Source: Euclidia mi | Lineage: Eukaryota; Arthropoda; Insecta; Lepidoptera; Erebidae | NCBI GenBank assembly: GCA_944739405.2 | Contig: OX123190.2 | Location: 62,825,805-62,889,804 of the forward strand | Length of the DNA stretch: 64,000 nucleotides | Reading direction: 5' to 3' | Shown: positions 10,572-22,110 of the stretch, piece after piece | Numbering within the stretch: the first letter of the stretch is position 1 | How the letters are laid out: every line of letters starts with the position of its first letter | Program-made: the position numbers and the translations under genes | The notes under the pieces: model-generated | What the model saw: only the letters and a program-made list of their open reading frames with translations | Told to the model about the DNA's origin: nothing | The model's database searches: none

Positions 10572-12672
10572 CAGTGGCGTAGCGTGGGGGGGGCCGGGGG
10601 GGCCATGGCCCCGGGCGGCACATTTAAGGGGGCGGCAAAAGAGGCCGCGAAAAAAAAAACCTTTTTTAAATACTTGGCGCGCGCACTGACACGATCCCAG
10701 TAGAATCGCGCGGCGGCGCGGGCGCAGTAGAAAGAACAACAATCGAAAACAAAATCATCATGATTTTCATTACGTGAAGACTTGCTTGTGACGTCGGTGA
10801 TCTGCGAGCCTGTTATGAGTAATTAATAAATCTATATATCAGGGCCGTGCCGCCCCTGTGTGCGACGTGTGCCGCCCCTATTGCTATGGCGCAACTGGCG
10901 CACACAGGCGCCAGGGCATTAGGGGCGACGGGTGCCAGATAAAATAATACAACATAATCTTTATAGTTGAATAGGGAAGAAAGCAGGTACAGGTCTCCTA
11001 AGACAATAGTCACACCTGCGGTTTTAACTATATGCTATTTGAACTTTGACTCCAATATTTATGATATTTGCGTTAAAATCAGAGCCGATTAATTTACATA
11101 CTACAAACGCCTTCTGCTAATTTTTGGACGCAATAGCCCCAATTCCCGGCAGCTTCGCTTATGTGTTCTGTATGGGCTACGGAAGGCTACCAAAATCAAT
11201 TATACAGTATACCTTGCGTCTTATAACAAACATAATCTACGGCAAAAGAACACTTCGCCGAGCTCAAGGTAGAATTATGTCACATAACGTGGCACATACT
11301 GCGGTTATCAGAAGTCCGATGACAGGGGGAGGACATGGTAACTCTAGAGTCAGGTGACTTTTGCTGCCATCGAGAAGGCGACCTACTCTTGGGGTGGCGT
11401 CGGTTTCCTGCTCAGGAGGAACAGTTTGTCGAAGTCGGTAGTGTGTCGACCCGGGTAGCGTACCTCGTACTTAAACTCACCAATAGGGGCGGCAGAGGGC
11501 CTTTTCTTAATGAACTTCTTTTGTAAGAAGAAACCTCACAGGCAGTGGACGCCAAGACGCCAGTGGTGGCCAAACCGCGATAATGTGACAAGCAAGGTGA
11601 AATACTATATCAAGACGGACCAAAGCCACATATTTCGGCGACGGCGATCATATACGATAAACACCTGAAGCGATCACCGACGAGTACGAGGCTCTCTTAA
11701 TATAAACCTCAGAACTGAAAGGGCGCAGTCAATGAAGCCTTCTCTCAGACTAACATTGCTCCTCCCACCGACAGCATCGAGCAGAGGACGGCCACAGTGG
11801 TCATGGTATTAGGAGATTCGTCGCGAAAGATCTGCTCTGCATAGAGAAAAAAACAAGTAGTCTAAACTGCCAGCCGAGACTCTCGAACTGATGAGGAAAA
11901 GACGCGAGATGCCATCCTGTCGGCTGTCTTCGCCGGAAGGACAGGCCGTAAAACGACAAATAGGTAGGAAATCTTACGTAACGAGACCTACGACTCATTA
12001 ACACTCGGGCCATCGAGGCTGCGATCGAGAAAACCCCGGGGATCATAAGTCTTCACTCTGCAGTTGAGGCGACACAATCAAACGACACTACAATCGCGGA
12101 TGGCCGCATCGTGAACTCGAGACTAGTTCTAGATTCTTGAAGACGTTGAAAGGTTTTATCGACACTTGTTTACCTCGCGGGCAGACCGACGACCACAGTG
12201 CCCTACTGACATACCACTACACCGAAGCCGTCCCGAATGTCGAACAGAGCGAGGTGTGGTCGGCTCTTAAAAACAACAAAGAAACTAGTGATGACGGAAA
12301 TTCATCGACATTTAACTTATTAAAATCCTTTAAGCCGTCTAGGCTTAGACTAAGCTATACATATATTTCAGCAGAGAAACGGCCGCTGCCGTGCGCGACC
12401 CATTAACACCGCTGAGAGCTGCCACGTTTTGCCGTAAAATTATTATACCGTGTGCTCTATGATATTCGAGCAAGTGAGACGAATCAAATAACAACATTTC
12501 TTTTTAATCTTTAAGCGGTTCAGCGTGTAAAGCCAAACTAAAGGGCATACTGATAATCATACAAACATACCAAAACCCGAAAACGTTATACTCTTGCAGA
12601 AACATTGGGGTAAAAAGGGGGCGGCGGATTGCAGGACGGCCCCGGGCGGCAGAAACCCACGCTACGCCACTG
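10572..12672. mobile_element. hAT-type DNA transposon, non-autonomous
   Basis: A 17-bp perfect inverted repeat CAGTGGCGTAGCGTGGG (10572-10588 and 12656-12672) is flanked by an exact 8-bp duplication CTTGGACA (10564-10571 and 12673-12680). Termini starting CAGTGGCG and 8-bp duplications are typical of hAT. GC-rich subterminal blocks (GGCCCCGGGCGGC) occur at both ends. No hAT transposase is seen. Instead the interior holds a degraded LINE at about 11130-12350. Confidence 0.85.
11130..12350 (+). pseudogene. Degraded LINE endonuclease/RT fragment
   Basis: Pieces in several frames resemble the endonuclease-to-reverse-transcriptase part of an RTE-like LINE. About 11510-11660 reads FFCKKKPHRQWTP and later SKVKYYIKTDQSHIFR, like the C-terminal endonuclease block. 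About 12200-12330 reads HYTEAVPNVEQSEVW and ALKNNKETSDDGNSS, like the start of the RT domain (LKNGKAPGDDGI in intact relatives). Several frameshifts and stops separate the blocks. It was probably captured in, or inserted into, the surrounding hAT element. Confidence 0.45.
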
Positions 12673-12680
12673 CTTGGACA

Positions 12681-13045
12681 TACTTATTATACTGTATTTC
12701 AACTCTTTTTCCCCAGGACTGCAATTTAATTTATCTTACTTTACAGGTGTGTTAATTTAGCGGTGTAAATAATATAGAATGCATTGCTATTAACCACTTT
12801 ATTGATAAAACAGCCACAATTTTTTAGCATAGACTCCTTCTATCAATCAATCAATCTTTTTTTAACAACGTCTAGCCTAACCATGGCAATCAAACCTGCC
12901 TGAAACCGTCCTTTTCTAAATTTGCCTATACATATACCTAATCTTGAGAACTTTCAGAGTCCTTCTATCAATGTAACGGCCTACCGTAGTAATATATTGA
13001 TTATGTGCGTTTCCAAATTGTAGAAAGTCCATAATATAATCTTCT
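12681..13045. other. Non-coding stretch, nothing recognised
   Basis: AT-rich sequence between the hAT element and a SINE. No exon, repeat unit or inverted repeat was found. Confidence 0.4.
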
Positions 13046-13303
13046 TTTTTTTTATAGACTCACGCCTATATCCCCGAAGGGGTAGGCAGAGGTGTAGTAT
13101 TACACCCACATTTCGCCATGATTTCTTAGGTCCCACGTAATAGGGGGCGAGCCTATTGCCATACGGGCACATTACCCGACTCCGTGCTGCTACTGAGAAT
13201 TTCCTAACGGAAAAACCCAATAACACTTTGCCCGACCCGGGAATCGACCCAAAGACCTCTCAATCCCACGCGCACATTTATACCGCGAGACCAACGAGGC
13301 AGT
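13046..13303 (-). mobile_element. tRNA-derived SINE, family A, copy 1
   Basis: This shares with 44688-44940 and 52485-52744 the blocks CCCCGAAGGGGTAGGCAGAG, ACACCCACATTTCGCCATGA, TAATAGGGGGCGA and GACTCCGTGCTGCTACTGAG. The tRNA-like head is at the right end on the minus strand, with a B-box-like GGTCGATTCCCGGG. The T-rich end on the + strand is the A-rich tail of the element. Confidence 0.75.
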
Positions 13304-13815
13304 CAGACACAGTATTATAATCTACTGTTCAATATATGATTTCGTTGCCCTTTTTACACCAAGCAGTGTTAAGAAAATATAATCGGCAGAAAAAATAACT
13401 AGCCTACTTTTTAGGTCATTGGTCCAATAAGAAATAGGCGTTATATTTTACGCTTATCTACTCGATAGGGCAAAACTAAAATCATTCACAGAAAAACATA
13501 ACAATATAGCAACAAACTATATTTTACGCTTAAAGGTAAACAGATAAGTTATCTAATCTATCCGTACTGAACGTCAGTCGTATTCAAGTGCGAGTATTAT
13601 CGGCAGATTGTCCCAAAATTGATATCTGTAGATATCTTAATGGTCAAACAATTTTGTTTTTTACTACGACATGCGCACGTTTGTGTAAATAAATTAATTA
13701 AAATAAATGTTTTTATTAATATTTTTTTGTTAAAATTGTGTTAAATAATGTGTTTGTGATATTACTTACCATTTGTGTGTTTACTATCTGTGTTTGTAAA
13801 TTATATGTGTTAAGT

Positions 13816-13968
13816 ATGTGTGTGAAGTGTGTGCTCAGTTTTATCGTCGTAGTGTCGAGTGTGAATTCGCGCGCGCAATGGCACGGACCTATGATGCCAC
13901 CCTTGGGCATGCCTCCCAATGCATTTGGTCATAGCATGCCACATGGTGATCGGATAGATCCAATTTAC
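13816..13968 (+). CDS. Candidate first coding exon B, secreted or membrane protein
   Basis: ATG at 13816 opens a 51-codon frame that ends exactly at a strong donor GTAAGT (13969), in phase 0. The first 20 residues (MCVKCVLSFIVVVSSVNSRA) form a typical signal peptide with a cleavage site near the end. The rest is Pro-, Met- and His-rich (QWHGPMMPPLGMPPNAFGH) and ends GDRIDPIY. An arthropod-type initiator TCAGT lies at about 13573. The sequence after the donor is AT-rich and stops within three codons. Its phase matches exon A (5323-5526) and the acceptor at 55644, so it may be an alternative first exon of the same gene, or the first exon of another gene. I do not recognise the protein. Coding status is inferred from signal peptide, composition and donor. 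Confidence 0.6.
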
Positions 13969-15353
13969 GTAAGTCTAAAATAGACAGCAATTTGAACTTT
14001 AACATAAATAGTGATCGCTGAGCAAAGTTCTATTTATTGATCTCAATTTAAAATGTGATTATGTAATTTACTATTTGCCAAACAGCCGCAGACTTTACTT
14101 TGTTAAACAAATTTTAGTTATAAATCTACATCAGTTTAAAACAAAGATTATGCTTCAAAGAACAGTAATGTTTCAACTTATACACATACAATACACAATA
14201 TGAAAAAAAATGTACTAATGATTCCCAGTTTTCCTCGTAATACAGTCATAGCTTGCATTCCCACGTACGTTTACACGAGACCCAGATATTTAAAATATCT
14301 ACACGTGCTGCGACACGGAACACTACGTTCTGTAATCATTTCACGAAGGTCATCATCATCATCATTTACATGAAGGTTAAGCTGCTGTGTGTCAAACAGG
14401 TGAATAATAGTGAGGTAATTTTTAATCTAGCCTAGAAACAGGTACACTATATAGACTAGATTAAACCTTTGCTTTCATGTAGGAACTACGAATCGGATTT
14501 CTAAAAATATAAACAGAAAACCCAAATATTTCTTATAATCTACCTACTGCTGAGCCCATGTCCTTTCTTATTATGAGAAGGGTTAGACTTAAGTACATAA
14601 CGCTGACCAACTGCTGATTGACTAACCTTTATACTTTCGAAAACAACATGGAAAACTCGTAGACAACAGCTTTACGAAATCACTGTTTGATGCTACAAAT
14701 TTACAAGGTCGAAGATTAACGAGAACCTGCATAAATCGATATTTCTTATTAAATATTGCGAAAACCTGTTTATTGTGACATGCCTTCACAGCGAGACTAC
14801 TGAACCGAATTAAAATGTTATAATCACGTACACCAAAGCTATGTAAGCGTAAAGACAATAAATTCAAATGTCATAAGACATTTGTTATGCCATATGAATT
14901 ACGTGAGGACGAAGCTAAAATGTCACCTACTAGTGTAAAAGTATTGAATCGTTGGCCACCATCATCTAGGCAGCGATGATAACTGTGCATGCCATATTTC
15001 TGAGAAATAGAGTGCATGTTTCATTGCAGCTATAAGACCATTAAATCATACACCAAAACAAAATATGGCTATTCTCTATAACAATGTAAATATTTGAAGC
15101 TTTACCATCAAAACAATAATGAACTTTTGTTGTGTTTAGAACGTACGCAATATATTTATCAGATTTTTTATAGCCCAAAGCAATGAATACAAATAAGTCA
15201 AGATTAATAGACGTTTTGTCTGTGAAAATCAAGGTCAGATCAGTCACTCCTTAAAAAAATTTTTAGTTATTCTATCCGAGATTCTTGTTCGAAGAGAAAT
15301 CGAATTCCAGGATCCAAATTAAAGATGATCGCAACTAGGATGAATTTAGAAAC
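13969..15353. other. Non-coding stretch, probable intron
   Basis: AT-rich. It has a short CATCATCATCATCAT microsatellite near 14352. No exon, recognisable repeat or long inverted repeat is seen. Confidence 0.45.
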
Positions 15354-15422
15354 TTATATTATGAATTTTGCACACTGAACGTTGTTACATACAACGTTCA
15401 GTGTGCAAAATTCATAATATAA
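15354..15422. repeat. Perfect hairpin, 32-bp arms, 5-nt loop
   Basis: The arms 15354-15385 and 15391-15422 are exact reverse complements around the loop TACAT. Core of the arm: TTTTGCACACTGAACGTTGT. The near-perfect match indicates a recent origin. Confidence 0.85.
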
Positions 15423-15499
15423 TAAATAAAATATATGAAATATAAATATATTTTATGTTTTCCACAAATATTATGATTTATAATATGATTACAAATAAA

Positions 15500-15660
15500 T
15501 ATCCCTTTTTTCCTGATCCCTTGGGCATTTCGGGTAATCCATTCTTAGTGCATCCTATGCTCTCCAAGGAATATATATGCCACAGCTTTTTGTGCCCGAT
15601 AATTTCGGCTGTGTGGTATCTGTCAGTCAGTCAGTAACGCATAACTTTTATGTATACTGA
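15500..15660. repeat. Degraded interspersed repeat, copy 2
   Basis: This is a diverged copy of the block at 1-160, ending with CTGTCAGTCAGTCAGTAACG. See that entry for shared motifs. Confidence 0.45.
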
Positions 15661-16235
15661 TACATAACACAAAATTCCTTAGACTGAAATTCTTCTGGTG
15701 CGTGATCTATCCATGTGACTTTGGATTTAGACAGAGGGATTTGTAGAAAAGCTATACTTTTAATAAAATTGAGTTTAAACTTGAATTGCTTTACTTTACC
15801 TACCAGTTTAAATGAAGAGGGCAAATATGCAAACTAAACTATAAATAGCAAGAATATTAATTCTAAAGCAAAGAGAATATGTATAGATATGTAAATAGCG
15901 TACAGCAAGAAAATGTTTATATGCATAATTTATACATGATATTGTTGTATGGCAGGCAAACAATGAAGTAACACCGTTCGAGATGATATGAGATGTGTAT
16001 GTTAACGCAATTTAGCATACTGTTATGATTAGCGAATGTGAATTTTGGCTTGTTGTAAATACCGTGTGGAGGAAAATGTTGATGAAATATATGAACCTTG
16101 TTTTGTTAGCGAGTATGATAACAGGAAAAGGTTGGGCGTCAGGCTCTGTTTAGTTTATAAGGAGCAAAACCAACAGACGTGCGTACACAAAGCATTGATA
16201 TTATTGAAACTTTGAAGTTTGTTCCTTGCATAAGA
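15661..16235. other. Non-coding stretch, nothing recognised
   Basis: AT-rich sequence with no supported exon or repeat. Confidence 0.4.
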
Positions 16236-16345
16236 TCATCATCATCATCGTTCGTTATTCCACTTGCATTCAAGGCTTACACACCTTAGATAGCGGACCC
16301 CGTGCGGGTCCGCTTTCTGGTCTAACCAGATATGACAGAATTCCT
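16236..16345 (-). mobile_element. SINE family B, 3'-end fragment
   Basis: A (CAT)n tract is followed by GGGTCCGCTTTCTGGTCTAAC, which matches the tail part of the fuller copy at 51003-51366 (GGGTCCGCTTTCTAGTCTAAC). The tRNA head is missing. Confidence 0.6.
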
Positions 16346-16389
16346 GATGATGTTCCTAGCATAAGATGAATGAAGTAAATTTCTCTCCG

Positions 16390-16785
16390 GTTTTTTTTTA
16401 TTAAAAAAAAACCTGTCAAATTGACTTCACGCTGCCCGATGGTAAGCTGACAGTGAAGTCCTATTGGGAAGGCCACCATCCCCAATTGCTGGTTAAGCAA
16501 TGTGACATGACGGCCCTCACTTTGACGGCCTTGAGAGATGCTTTTTCACGCCCCGCTTAAAGGACCCAGGATCAAGGGAGGAAGGAAACACGTGAGCTGG
16601 CAGTGAGTTCCACATCTTTATGGTACGGCAAAGATAAGATGTACCGAACCTTTTCGTACGTGACGGTATCTGACCTACCGTATAAGGGTGGCACCTTAAC
16701 CCGGCACGTGTTGTTCGGGATAGGAAAGGAGAGGGTGGGATGAGTTGAAAGAGTTCTTCTGAACACTCACCGTGATACAATCGGT
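16390..16785 (-). pseudogene. CR1/Jockey-group LINE, C-terminal RT fragment
   Basis: The minus frame 16517-16780 encodes YHGECSEELFQLIPPSPF, TTRAGLRCHPYTV, FGTSYLCRTIKMWNSLP and FPSSLDPGSFKRGVKKHL. This is the usual C-terminal end of reverse transcriptases from insect CR1/Jockey-type LINEs. It is 5'-truncated at about 16785. The 3' UTR runs leftwards to an A-rich end (minus-strand AATAAAAAAAAA at about 16395). It is a dead-on-arrival copy. Confidence 0.75.
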
Positions 16786-17280
16786 TAAAAAAATTACTGT
16801 TTTTCGTGGCTCAAGAACTATTGTTATACTGTTTTACATCAGAAACGTCGCATGGGCGAGTCCGACATTTTGACCTAGTATTTGCGCTTGAACAGACATG
16901 GAATGATGTTGTCCCATTAAGGACGCGTTTACAAATTTAGTAGGTACAAAATCGCGTCACTACAGCGACACGGCGGCAACAGTACGTACTACGTACGGTA
17001 ACTTGCGGAAATGTAGTTCAACTAAATAACTTTGAGACTTAGAATTTTTTGTGATATGTATCTATGTGTTATAGGCCTGGCTGTGCGAATTACGTACAAA
17101 TAAGTTTCTTATTTTTATATACCTAAATGGACATTATTACTTTATTTTTTCCATTATGTTGATTCAGGATATATTTCGGTATTTAGATATTATTTTGTTT
17201 CTTGCGTTGAAATCTGGTAAGATTATGTGGACTGATGGTATACCATCCCATTCAAGTGTTGCGAATGGAACTCATAAAAA

Positions 17281-18338
17281 AATAGACCTAGTTATGCCAG
17301 GTTGGGCTCATTTTATTTGTTTTAGTGAGTCCCTACCACTGGTACTAGTGAAGTAACCTTCCAAGGTTATTCGATGAGTCTTACTGGTACTCTTATGTGA
17401 GTAGAGCTAGGCATGCCGAGTTTGGGCTTATTTTGTTTGTACATAAGAGACCCTACCACTGGAACTTATGAAGTAACCTTCCAGGGTTATTAGATGACTC
17501 TTGCTGGTACTCATATGTGAGTAGAGCTAGGCATGCCGAGTTTAGGCTCATTTTCTTTGTACATAAGAGACCCTACCACTGGAACTTATGAAGTAACATT
17601 CCAGGGTTATTCAATGACTCTTGCTAGTACTCATGTGTGAGTAGAGCTAGGCATGCCGAGTTTGGGCTCATTTTGTTTGTACATAAGAGACCCTGCCACT
17701 GGAACTTATGAAGTAACCTTCCAGGGTTATGCGATGACTCTTGCTGGTACTCATATGTGCGTCAAGCAAGGCATGCCGAGTTTGGGCTCATTTTGATTGT
17801 ACATGAGAGACCCTACCACTAAAACTTATGAAGTAACCTTCCAGGGTTATTAGAAGACTCTTGCTGGTACTCATATGTGAGTAGAGCTAGGCATGCCGAG
17901 TTTGGGCTCATTTTCTTTGTACATAAGAGACCCTACCACTGGAACTTATAAAGTAACTTTCCAGGGTTATTCAATGACTCTTGCTAGTACTCATGTGTGA
18001 GTAGAGCTAGGCATGCCGAGTTTGGGCTCATTTTGTTTGTACATAAGAGACCCTACCACTGGAACTTATGAAGTAACCTTCCAGGGTTATTCAATGACTC
18101 TTGCTAGTACTCATGTGTGAGTAGAGCTAGGCATGCCGAGTTTGGGCTCATTTTGTTTGTACATAAGAGACCCTGCCACTGGAACTTATGAAGTAACCTT
18201 CCAGGGTTATGCGATGACTCTTGCTGGTACTCATATGTGCGTAAAGCAAGGCATGCCGAGTTTGGGCTCATTTTGATTGTACATGAGAGACTCTACCACT
18301 GAAACTTATGAAGTAACCTTCCAGGGTTATGAGATGAG
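17281..18338 (+). repeat. 120-bp tandem array, left arm
   Basis: There are about eight full units and a partial one, with starts at 17281, 17401, 17521 and so on to 18241 at exactly 120-bp spacing. The typical unit has GGCATGCCGAGTTTGGGCTC, AAGAGACCCTACCACTGGAA and AAGTAACCTTCCAGGGTTAT. A variant with TGTGCGT(C/A)AAGCAAGG recurs 480 bp apart (about 17757 and 18237), so a four-unit higher-order repeat is present. The last unit lacks about 75 bp just before the inversion point. Confidence 0.9.
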
Positions 18339-18349
18339 ACCCTACCACT

Positions 18350-20345
18350 GGGTCTCTTATGTACAAACAAAATGAGCCCTAACTCGGCATGCCTAGCTCT
18401 ACTCACATATGAGTACCAGCAAGAGTCATCTAATAACCCTGGAAGGTTACTTCATAAGTTCCAGTAGTAGGGTCTCTTATATACAAACAAAATGAGCCCA
18501 AACTCGACATCCCTAGCTCTACTCACATATGAGTACCAGCAAGAGTCATCGAATAACCCTGGAAGGTTACTTCATAAGTTCCAGTGGTAGGGTCTCTTAT
18601 GTATAAACAAAATGAGCCCAAACTCGGCATGCCTAGCTCTACTCACACATGAGTACCAGCAAGAGTCATTGAATAACCCTGGAAGGTTACTTCATAAGTT
18701 CCAGTGGTAGGATCTCTTATGTACAAACAAAATGAGCCCAAACTCGGCATGCCTAGCTCTACTCACATATGAGTACCAGCAAGAGTCATCGAATAACCCT
18801 GGAAGGTTACTTCATAAGTTCCAGTGGTATGGTCACTTATGAACAAACAAAATGAACCCAAACTCGGCATGCCTAGCTGTACTGACATATGAGTACCAGT
18901 AAGAGTCATTGAATAACCCTGGAAGGTTACTTCATAAGTTCCAGTGGTAGGATCTCTTATGTACAAACAAAATGAGCCCAAACTCGGCATGCCTAGCTCT
19001 ACTCACATATGAGTACCAGCAAGAGTCATCGAATAACCCTGGAAGGTTACTTCATAAGTTCCAGTGGTATGGTCACTTATGTACAAACAAAATGAACCCA
19101 AACTCGGCATGCCTAGCTGTACTGACATATGAGTACCAGTAAGAGTCATTGAATAACCCTGAAAGGTTACTTCATAAAATGCAGTGGTAGGGTCTCTTAT
19201 GTACAAACAAAATGAGCCCAAACTCGGCATGCCTAGCTCTACTCACATATGAGTACCAGCAAGAGTCATCGAATAACCCTGGAAGGTTACTTCATAAGTT
19301 CCAGTGGTAGGGTCTCTTATGTACAAACAAAATGAGCCCAAACTCGGCATGCCGAGCTCTACTCACACATGAGTACCAGCAAGAGTCATTGAATAACCCT
19401 GGAAGGTTACTTCATAAGTTCCAGTGGTAGGATCTCTTATGTACAAACAAAATGAGCCCAAACTCGGCATGCCTAGCTCTACTCACATATGAGTACCAGC
19501 AAGAGTCATCGAATAACCCTGGAAGGTTACTTCATAAGTTCCAGTGGTAGGGTATCTTATGTACAAACAAAATGAGCCCAAATTCGGCATGCCTAGCTCT
19601 ACTCACATATGAGTACCAGCAAGAGTCATCGAATAACCCTGGAAGGTTACTTCATAAGTTCCAGTGGTATGGTCACTTATGTACAAACAAAATGAACCCA
19701 AACTCGGCATGCCTAGCTGTACTGACATATGAGTACCAGTAAGAGTCATTGAATAACCCTGAAAGGTTACTTCATAAAATGCAGTGGTAGGGTCTCTTAT
19801 GTACAAACAAAATGAGCCCAAACTCGGCATGCCTAGCTCTACTCACACATGAGTACTAGCAAGAGTCATTGAATAACCCTGGAAGGTTACTTAATAAGTT
19901 CCAGTGGTAGGGTCTCTTATGTACAAACAAAATGAGCCCAAACTCGGCATGCCTAGCTCTATTCACACATGAGTACCAGCAAGAGTCATTGAATAACCCT
20001 GGAAGGTTACTTCATAAGTTCCAGTGGTAGGGTCTCTTATGTCTAAACAAAATGAGCCCAAATTCGGCATGCCTAGCTCTACTCACATATGAGTACCAGT
20101 AAGAGTCATCGAATAACCCTGGAAGGTTACTTCATAAGTTCCAGTGGTAGGGTCTCTTATGTTCAAACAAAATGAGCCCAAACTCGGCATGCGTAGCTTT
20201 ACTCACATATGAGTACCAGCAAGACTCATCGAATAACCTTGGAAGGTTACTTCACTAGTACCAGTGGTAGGGTCTCACCAAAACAAATAAAATGAGCCCC
20301 AACCTGGCATAACTAGGTCTACTCTTTTATGAGTTCCAGTCGCAA
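18350..20345 (-). repeat. 120-bp tandem array, right arm
   Basis: There are about 16 units in reverse orientation to the left arm, with spacing exactly 120 bp and no visible length change. A variant unit with GGTATGGTCACTTATG recurs at about 18827, 19067 and 19667. The stretch 19003-19230 is repeated at 19603-19830, a 600-bp (five-unit) higher-order shift. On the minus strand each unit can be read as 40 codons (MPSLGSFCLYIRDPTTGTYE at the start), but most units end in TGA, so the frame looks like a by-product of period 120. Confidence 0.9.
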
Positions 20346-20515
20346 CACTTGAACGGGATGGTATACCATCAGTCCAGATAATCTTACCAGATTTCAACGC
20401 AAGAAACTAAATAATATCTAAATACCGAAATATATCCTGACTCAACATAACGGAGAAAATAAAGTAATAATGTCCATTTATACAAAAGAAATTTACTTGT
20501 ACGTAATTCGCACAG

Positions 20516-21788
20516 AATACGAGAAGTATCAAATTGATTTTAGCGAATATTTTGTATTCGTATATTGCTTTTTTCGTCTTCGGGCTGCAGCGACAAGCGA
20601 CATAGAGTCCACTCCCGACGGCGCTCAAGCGCAGACTGAGATCTCATTGCAGAATTTGGATATATAAATCAAGAAAGTGGCTAAATAAAACGAACCTTAT
20701 TACCACATAGTAAGACACACGTATGCGAGCAAAATAGAAGAAAAATGTAAGATGATTTTTTGCTCTTTTTGAGTCAATTTACAATATTTTGAAAAAAAAA
20801 ATCAAATTGTTTTTGAGTTGACTATATTTACTACCCTATTCTATCTTTGAAAATCTAAATAAATGTAAAAATAGAGAGAAAATTGTACCCAAAAATAGCA
20901 GTATATGCCTATTTTTGATTTAAGAGGCCGTTTCGAATCGATTTTACATTAATATTAATTAAATATTTTTTATTTATTTTCAAATTGATTTATAGATAAA
21001 AAAGTAATCAATTTATCGTAATCATTAGTTTTATTAGTTATTATCTAAAATTGTCGTAAAATGTACCGGAAATATGTGGTTTTTTGATACAAGCGTAAAC
21101 GCGGACATGTTGGTCCAATAAAATAAGCAGCCCAAACATTTGTGGTACGTACTAACCAATATTTGTTCCAAGTCTGGGCGTGTTTATTATTGTTTACGCT
21201 GTAGCATCATCGTAACATTGCATCTGAATCTGAGTACAGTTACGAGCAAACTTCATCTCTACATTGTGGACAGTAAGAGTGAATCTTCTTTGATTATAAA
21301 GTGATCGTTTTCCATATGTTGGCGAATTACGCGTTTGTTTTGTTAACAGTTGTAACAATTTTTGTGTTACAAACTAAATTTAAATGTATAACAAAATGTC
21401 TTCGACAGTATGTCGTAGTATCCGTATTCATCATGGCGCCTGCGTAGTAATATACTACATATTTGTATTGTTATTACTGAGTTTTTAGCTCACAGGTTTG
21501 AGGCAGGCTTCCTCCAAATTCACTAAAAGGAAAATTATCGCTCCCACACAAGGAAAAATTCCGAGAGATGTTAAGTACAAACTTTTAAACAGCAATCATA
21601 AAGAATATTTAGCCTGGAAGAACCCTTTGTAGATCTCACAAAGAGTTGTCGTGTGTGAGGATTATCTAACCGCATTCAGCGCCAGAAGTAATCCCATAAG
21701 CCATGAGTGCGCAATACAATATTTATGAATTCTGTAATTACATGTACCTAATAGAATTACTAACTGGTACCTTGCCTGTGAACACCCA
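20516..21788. other. Non-coding stretch, nothing recognised
   Basis: AT-rich, with no supported exon, SINE or inverted repeat. Confidence 0.4.
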
Positions 21789-22110
21789 CATCATCATTAT
21801 CATCAACGTCCTAGCGTTATCACTGTTGCATCCAAGACTCTTGGAGGCCAGTGTCCGCTTACGGATTACTAATTAGATTTAAAAGAATACTACCTTTTCT
21901 ACAGAACGAATGCCGTCTGACAGCCGCGACCTAGTATCAGTAGTAGTATTAGGGTTTTGACTCCCAATTACGACTGTCCAAGATCTTCAGGACAGCTCAC
22001 GAATTTGAGAGGCACATAGCTTCGAAAAGTGGTGCCCACCGCGGCTCTAAATCTGATACCTTTTGCTTGGCAGTCTATTGGTATCTTCGCTATTCTATAG
22101 CTCCCTTGCC
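21789..22110 (-). mobile_element. SINE family B, diverged full-length copy
   Basis: From a CATCATCATTATCATC tail the copy runs through GACTGTCCAAGATCTTCAGGA and AGGCACATAGCTTCGAAAAG to TGGCAGTCTATTGGTATCTTC and CTATAGCTCCC. The same order of blocks occurs at 51003-51366. The tRNA-like head is at the right end on the minus strand. Confidence 0.6.

Larger units (their letters stand above)
17081..20515. mobile_element. Giant foldback element with head-to-head 120-bp arrays
   Basis: The outer arms 17081 to about 17280 and about 20346 to 20515 are inverted copies (CTGTGCGAATTACGTACAA at the tips, then ATGGACATTATTACTTTATTTT and TTTCGGTATTTAGATATTATTT-type blocks). Inside them, both arms consist of tandem copies of one 120-bp monomer, in forward orientation up to about 18338 and in reverse orientation from about 18350. 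The switch is abrupt, with hardly any spacer. No target duplication or transposase was found. It could be an FB/Galileo-like foldback transposon or a palindromic satellite. Confidence 0.85.

Noticed and set aside
13046..13303. Possible true tRNA gene at the SINE head
   Set aside because: Box A and B are present, but the cloverleaf arms do not pair well and the sequence continues into a SINE body shared with two other copies.
18763..19830. Repeated 75-codon minus frames starting MPSLGSFCLYIRD
   Set aside because: They are by-products of the 120-bp period being divisible by three; most units end in TGA and there is no promoter, splice or family support.
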